Positions 59,732 through 64,000 of a stretch of DNA of 64,000 bases are shown in pieces. The notes beneath the pieces were generated by a model, which saw only the letters and a list, made by a program, of their open reading frames with translations, had not been told where the DNA came from and did not search any database. Each line of letters begins with the position of its first letter. The first letter of the stretch is position 1. Origin of the DNA: Nocardia neocaledoniensis (GTDB taxonomy: Bacteria; Actinomycetota; Actinomycetes; Mycobacteriales; Mycobacteriaceae); the NCBI RefSeq assembly GCF_003182135.1, contig NZ_QGTL01000004.1, forward strand, positions 62,001 to 126,000, in the 5' to 3' direction. Both the position numbers and the translations under genes were made by a program.

Positions 59732-62331
59732 AGCACATTTCCGCTTTCGTCACGGAGTATAATTCCCAACCTTCCAGCCTCCGCCTTTACGTTTGCCGGC
59801 ACCGCCTTATTCTGGATCGGGACTTCCAGGATCATAGTACCCGACATCGGCCTACCGATGGCATAGGACGGAAGCTGACTCCGATTAGAGGGGGTGTCGG
59901 CGATTATTGTTCCCGGCGGGTATTTTCGAGCCAATTCGCGTAGATAGTTTTGCACAGTACGAAACTTGATATCCGCTAGTTGAGTATACTTCCTCGAGAC
60001 AATCTCTCTACCTGGAAGATACGAATCCACTCTGACATATTTCCCGCTCTTCCTCTTTGGTCCGACGTGTACTTCATTAGCGCCGCCGCGTGCTGCATAA
60101 TACGGCTCCCTCATCCGATTGAATGCGTTTCCTACCTCCATCTGTCTGAGCACAAAAGGAGGCGGCGATTTCCTCGGAGAGCCATTTCCGCTACTTGATC
60201 CGGGACGTCGCACAGCCGCGAAGACGGCGGGTAGGAGGGCCGATTCCGATGTGTGCGGTCGCAGACTGTTCGGGACTCCCACCGTCGCTACTCTCGGCCC
60301 AAAAGCCGTGCGTATTTCTGCGATCGACTCGTTGATTACTTTGAAGGATTCGACCGGTTGGTTACCCCAGTCGCGCGCTCGTTCCATCTGTATGCGTCCG
60401 TATCCGGCCGCCCTGGAAGCGAATCCGCCTGCAACAACCAGTGCCGATCGCGATCGAGTAGTCAAATAGCTGTTTGCACGGCGCCCTATACCTGACGCCA
60501 CCTCCGACAGACTGGTTCCGCCGAGCCGAGGTCGTGGCCTAATACCAGCGCTTCTGAAAAGTGCCAGACCAGCCGCCGTGGCAGATCCGAATTCGAAAGT
60601 AGTTGCTAAGGTGTCGTTTTTCCACTTCTCGAGCGGAATTCCGGTGAGGTCCTTGACCAATTCGTCTTCGCGGTCGGGCGGTTGGTAGGTTGTGGATCCG
60701 CGGACGAAGTCCGAGCCGCGTAGCGCGTCGTAACCCGTCATTACCGCGTATTTGGGGAGCGCGAGGTAGAACATGGCAGCGCCCTTGGCCAGGCCGACCA
60801 CTGCCGTTCCCGCGTTCGCGAACCTATTCGGGGATCCGTAGGTGACGTGGAATGTTCCGTACTGGTCGACACGGATCGACGACATACCTCGGACGCCGTC
60901 CTGCATCATGTGAAATGGAGCTCCAACGGTATCGGAGACAACAGACGCAAGGCCGATTAGTCCGCGCTTCGTTCCCTCCCACGCACGTACATCCCAAGGC
61001 TGCACAGGAGCGGGAATTTCGTTCTTCCAGACCTCTTTCCCATTTGCATCGAAATGAACAGTGGCCCTGCCCGATTTCACTGTTTGTGAACCATCGGGAA
61101 AGATCGTGTCCAGACGCGGCCGGCCGTCTTTGTCGAGCGAAAAATCGGTAATCACACCGAGGTGGTTCATCCGGTATGTATGACCGTTCTGAACCCGGAA
61201 CCACGCCTGGTTTCCGTCTTTGTCGGGCTCCCCTTCCCAACGGTTATCGAGTTCATCGATCATCCACCCGGAACGATTCGCGAACATCTGACCGGTGAAT
61301 TTGGACTGGAGTTCACCACCGGGACCGAGCTTGGTGGACGACATAGTGGCATTGCCGAAATTGTCTACGTGGATGTTGTCGTAAAGGCCCTGCGAGTTCC
61401 GGACTCCGATATCGACACCGACTACGCGGCCGGCCGAGTCGAGCGACAGCGTTCGCGACTGCGACGCATCGGGTGAGGTCTCGAAGGCGTGGGTAGGGAT
61501 ACCCGAGGTGGATGTACCGGGTGCGAAGTGCTGGCCGTAGCCCAGGCCGTTCGGCCCGCCCGACTCGAAGTAGGACGACCCGCCGCCGACGTCGTCCTGC
61601 CACCGGATGTAGTTCGCCGTGCCTTCGATCGAAACGATCCGCGCCGTCGACAGCACGTTTCCGGCAGCGTCCTTGACCACCGCGTCTACTGTGTTCTTGC
61701 CGTTGCCCTCTGGGATCGTGTACTCGACGACTTGCCCGTTTGGGCGCACTTCCGTCCAGGTCTTGCCCACCTCCCGGCCGTCGGTCGACGGCATCGGGAG
61801 CGCGTCCTGGTTCGGGCCTTTCGCATCGAGCAGCGGATCATGTTCCTCGACGGGGACCGTGGTGGCGGGCGAACCCTGCGGTTGGGTCGCAATCGGAGGT
61901 GGCGTCTGGTTACCTGGAACTTCAGCAGGAGGCTGTTCGACCGCGGGCGCCGACGGCTTTTGCTGTTCGCGCTCCTGCGCCTGCCGCCGCTTTTCCTGTT
62001 CGGCGGCCAACTTGGACTGGTGATCGTTGGCACCCCCGGGCTGCGGCTGGCTCGGCAACGGTCCGTCGATGAAGTCGACCTTCATAGGCCCCGGGCCATT
62101 GATCGGCTGAGCGGATTGAACATCGTCGTTCGCGCGCCCGGTCATATTGCGCACGCCGAGAAGACGTTCGTATGCCCGAGCCGCTGACGAAGCGGTCATA
62201 CCGTTGACGTCGTGTATGCGAGGTGCCGGCGGGCTGCTTGCTCCGGAGTCAGCGCCCGACGGCGTCAGCGAGTTCGTCCATCGCCGATACCCAGAAGGGT
62301 CATACGCAGCCTGACCCCTTGGTACCGCCAT
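59728..62331 (-). CDS. phage-encoded polymorphic-toxin-like protein with C-terminal putative toxin domain
   Basis: 867 residues from ATG 62331 (gaaggagg 7 nt upstream). Residues 1-60: short N-terminal part of unknown fold; 95-200: Gln/Pro/Lys-rich disordered linker with a coiled-coil stretch (KLAAEQEKRRQAQEREQQK); 200-450: beta repeats recalling YD/RHS-type strands (GPNGLGYGQHF, DNFGNATMSSTKLGPGGELQ, KDGRPRLDTIFPDGSQTV); 500-600: hydrophobic segments; 735-867: C-terminal domain (GKYVRVDSYLPGREIVSRKY, TVQNYLRELARKYPPGTIIA, GTMILEVPIQNKAVP). I recall this C-terminal pattern from other actinobacterial toxin-like proteins but cannot name the activity. DNA for the last third is AT-richer than the rest. 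Confidence 0.7.
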   Translation of the reverse strand: MAVPRGQAAYDPSGYRRWTNSLTPSGADSGASSPPAPRIHDVNGMTASSAARAYERLLGVRNMTGRANDDVQSAQPINGPGPMKVDFIDGPLPSQPQPGGANDHQSKLAAEQEKRRQAQEREQQKPSAPAVEQPPAEVPGNQTPPPIATQPQGSPATTVPVEEHDPLLDAKGPNQDALPMPSTDGREVGKTWTEVRPNGQVVEYTIPEGNGKNTVDAVVKDAAGNVLSTARIVSIEGTANYIRWQDDVGGGSSYFESGGPNGLGYGQHFAPGTSTSGIPTHAFETSPDASQSRTLSLDSAGRVVGVDIGVRNSQGLYDNIHVDNFGNATMSSTKLGPGGELQSKFTGQMFANRSGWMIDELDNRWEGEPDKDGNQAWFRVQNGHTYRMNHLGVITDFSLDKDGRPRLDTIFPDGSQTVKSGRATVHFDANGKEVWKNEIPAPVQPWDVRAWEGTKRGLIGLASVVSDTVGAPFHMMQDGVRGMSSIRVDQYGTFHVTYGSPNRFANAGTAVVGLAKGAAMFYLALPKYAVMTGYDALRGSDFVRGSTTYQPPDREDELVKDLTGIPLEKWKNDTLATTFEFGSATAAGLALFRSAGIRPRPRLGGTSLSEVASGIGRRANSYLTTRSRSALVVAGGFASRAAGYGRIQMERARDWGNQPVESFKVINESIAEIRTAFGPRVATVGVPNSLRPHTSESALLPAVFAAVRRPGSSSGNGSPRKSPPPFVLRQMEVGNAFNRMREPYYAARGGANEVHVGPKRKSGKYVRVDSYLPGREIVSRKYTQLADIKFRTVQNYLRELARKYPPGTIIADTPSNRSQLPSYAIGRPMSGTMILEVPIQNKAVPANVKAEAGRLGIILRDESGNVL

Positions 62332-62352
62332 CGCGATACCTCCTTCGAGTAT

Positions 62353-62390
62353 GAGAGAGCCCAACCCCTGCAAAGGGATTGGGCTCTCTC
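62353..62390 (-). terminator. stem-loop between tail gene and toxin gene
   Basis: 12-bp stem gagagagcccaa / ttgggctctctc plus three inner pairs (62353-62390). No T-run, so it may be a processing or partial termination site. Shares agagcccaac with the 51996 hairpin. Confidence 0.7.
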
Positions 62391-62418
62391 GCGCTAGCTG
62401 TTCAGTTGGCGGAACCGG

Positions 62419-63318
62419 TCAGAACGGCCGGGACGACCTCGGTGTCACGGCCCCGACGATGCTGGACTCGGTCGTACCTTCGTCCACGCGCACCACGATG
62501 TCGGTGCTCGCCCAGGGGTCGAGCGATGCCAACCAGCGACGGCCTGCGAGCTGACCCCACACATTCACCACCACGGAACTGCCCTTGGTGTAGATCCGAG
62601 CCGTCCGATGACGTGGATGCGTATCGATGCGCAGCGTCTGGCCCGCAGTCAGGCGCGGGGTCTGCACCATGCGCGGCTGGCCGGTATCGCTGGGCATCGG
62701 GTCGAGGATCGACCAGCGTCCTGGACCGTTCATGGTGTAGCGCGGCCACGCTGGCTGGTCGGCCGCATTGCGCAGCCGCAGGACGCCTTCGCTGGCGCCG
62801 GCCGCGTTGGTCCAGACCTGCGTTTCGTCGAAGTGACGCGCGAGCGGATCCATGGCGGTCGCCGAAATCTTGTACATAGCGAATCCGTTGCGGGCCGGAT
62901 CGATGTCGCCCGCTGGTTCGGGTGCGCCGTCGAGTTGAAACTGCTGAAACCGCCAGCCCTGATGCCGGGTGAAGTAGCCGACAGTGACCGGCTTGTCGGT
63001 GGACCATCCACGGAACCACGCGTCGTGCACGGCGAGGAACTCACGGACCGGGTTGGATTCGCGCGCGCCGGTCGCGGTGGAGATGATGGCGAGGAAGTCC
63101 CATTCCTTCTTCCAGCGGACAGACCGCGCGAAGGTGGCACCGTCCTGCCTGGCGCCCTCGGTTGTCAGTAGCTGGACCGGCGCGAACATGAAACCTGTTT
63201 GGGCCGAGAGTCTTACGCCCTCACGACCTGCGTTGGGGCCTGCCAGGTGCCAGACCCGGCCGTTGATGTCCCAGACCACGATCTTGGTGTCCTGGGTAGT
63301 GAGCAGTTGGTGGGTCAT
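62419..63318 (-). CDS. phage minor tail protein
   Basis: 299 residues from ATG 63318 (atga overlap with the tape-measure stop). Beta-rich: TTQDTKIVVWDINGRVWHLA, WKKEWDFLAIISTATGARES, WFRGWSTDKPVTVGYFTRHQ, YTMNGPGRWSILDPMPSD, RWLASLDPWASTDIVVRVDE. Matches the distal-tail/minor tail proteins that follow the tape measure in actinobacterial siphoviruses. Confidence 0.85.
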   Translation of the reverse strand: MTHQLLTTQDTKIVVWDINGRVWHLAGPNAGREGVRLSAQTGFMFAPVQLLTTEGARQDGATFARSVRWKKEWDFLAIISTATGARESNPVREFLAVHDAWFRGWSTDKPVTVGYFTRHQGWRFQQFQLDGAPEPAGDIDPARNGFAMYKISATAMDPLARHFDETQVWTNAAGASEGVLRLRNAADQPAWPRYTMNGPGRWSILDPMPSDTGQPRMVQTPRLTAGQTLRIDTHPRHRTARIYTKGSSVVVNVWGQLAGRRWLASLDPWASTDIVVRVDEGTTESSIVGAVTPRSSRPF

Positions 63319-64000
63319 CGCCCGAGCCCTCCTCCGCGTTGCTGAGCAAACGATTGACGGCGCTGGACACGGGCGATCGACATCGCGACGCTCTTGGGAT
63401 CCATACCGTTGAAGTTGAAGATGTCGCCGCGGGCGGTGTGCCCGCCGACTCCTTCGGCCAGGTCGGTCAGGCCGAAGCCGGTGCCGACGAGTTCCTTGGC
63501 CGTGCTCGCCACCCATTCGATGGGCTTGGCCACCAGGTCGACTGCCTTGCCCGCCCCGATCGAACCGACCAGCGAGCCGATCACGCCGCCGACGGCCGCA
63601 CCCGCGGGGCCGGCGATCGCGGTGCCGATCCCCGCGCCGATGAAGTTGCCCAGCTGACCAGCAGCGGTTTCCGCGACGCCCTTCGCGGCGCCGGTGATGC
63701 CCTTGACCAACCCGCCGGAGGAAGTGCCGGAGAGGAATCCCTGGATACCCGCGGTCAGGTTGTCGGCTTCGCTCATCTGGAATTGCTTCTGCTGCTCACC
63801 AGGAACGAAATACGAGCCCTCGGGATCGATACCGAGCTGAGCCAGCAGCGGACTGTCGACGCCGAGCGCGGAGGTGATCTGCGGGATGTTCAGCGCACCC
63901 GCCAGCGCGCCGAGGTCGGCACCGAAGTCGCTGACAGCCGGGTTGCCGCTGAGGCCGAAAGATTCGGCCAGCTTGTTCGCCATCGAGCTGCCGACGACGG
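63315..64000 (-). CDS. phage tape-measure protein, C-terminal part (continues past window)
   Basis: The frame is open to the window edge (VVGSSMANKLAESFG), so the visible ATG at 63983 is internal. Contains Gly/Ala-rich hydrophobic stretches (LGNFIGAGIGTAIAGPAGAA, VGGVIGSLVGSIGAGKAVD) and ends in a basic tail (VQRRQSFAQQRGGGLGR). Position directly before the minor tail gene is the canonical tape-measure position; length cannot be judged. Confidence 0.75.
   Translation of the reverse strand, partial: VVGSSMANKLAESFGLSGNPAVSDFGADLGALAGALNIPQITSALGVDSPLLAQLGIDPEGSYFVPGEQQKQFQMSEADNLTAGIQGFLSGTSSGGLVKGITGAAKGVAETAAGQLGNFIGAGIGTAIAGPAGAAVGGVIGSLVGSIGAGKAVDLVAKPIEWVASTAKELVGTGFGLTDLAEGVGGHTARGDIFNFNGMDPKSVAMSIARVQRRQSFAQQRGGGLGR

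Overview
The window is high-GC actinobacterial chromosome and fits Nocardia or a close relative in the Mycobacteriales. It carries an IniB/IniA-type envelope-stress pair, a homologue of the mycobacterial CCG-domain iron-sulfur reductase Rv0338c, alaA, udgA, dcd, a FadE5-length acyl-CoA dehydrogenase and several Pro/Ala-rich secreted proteins. The gene set and rough order of the first 27 kb (dynamin, IniB, LuxR ATPase, Fe-S reductase, UDP-glucose dehydrogenase, alanine aminotransferase, dCTP deaminase) recall, from memory, M. tuberculosis Rv0343 to Rv0321, opened up by local insertions.

Region 1 (1-28.9 kb) is core-like. The IniB-type repeat protein and the start of a dynamin GTPase diverge from an operon-like group: an Hsp70-like actin-fold membrane protein, a large LuxR-type ATPase that overlaps it by 8 bp, and a truncated Hsp70-like membrane protein. 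Two paralogous secreted S1 proteases, an NRDE protein, a secreted glycine-zipper protein, the Fe-S reductase, a VapBC module, a YdcF protein, udgA, a third Hsp70-like membrane protein, a YibE/F transporter, alaA, an HTH regulator, dcd, a lipoprotein, an AraC regulator and two DoxX-like membrane proteins follow.

Region 2 (28.9-32.8 kb) is a relic integrative island at tRNA-Gly(CCC). A perfect 46-bp copy of the tRNA 3' end lies 3.77 kb downstream. Both ends carry the tail of a tyrosine integrase, and a decayed third att-like site lies in the middle. Cargo: a SUKH-like protein, an ADP-ribosylglycohydrolase, and a zinc-ribbon protein with an L7/L12-like C-terminus.

Region 3 (32.9-51.4 kb) is ordinary metabolic and regulatory DNA: a PPOX enzyme, a TetR regulator, a dimethyl-sulfone/alkanesulfonate (sfn-type) cluster with two flavin reductases, a crotonase, a DUF4185 secreted protein, a methyltransferase, fadE5, an MmyB-type regulator beside a 19-residue micropeptide, a GlxA-type regulator divergent from an isochorismatase-fold hydrolase, a decayed VapBC locus, and a HEPN-MNT toxin-antitoxin pair with an HTH fused to the nucleotidyltransferase. 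A collapsed NRPS relic follows at 51.4-51.9 kb.

Region 4 (52.0-64.0 kb, running off the right edge) is the tail module of a siphovirus-type prophage, all on the minus strand: tape-measure C-terminus, minor tail protein, a Gp37-like tail protein, three paralogous collagen-motif fibre proteins and distal fibre genes. Inserted in it is an 867-residue protein built like a polymorphic toxin, whose AT-richer C-terminal domain is followed with a 4-bp overlap by a probable immunity gene, then two tiny overlapping genes and a strong terminator. I consider this phage-borne toxin-immunity cassette the most likely undescribed system in the window.
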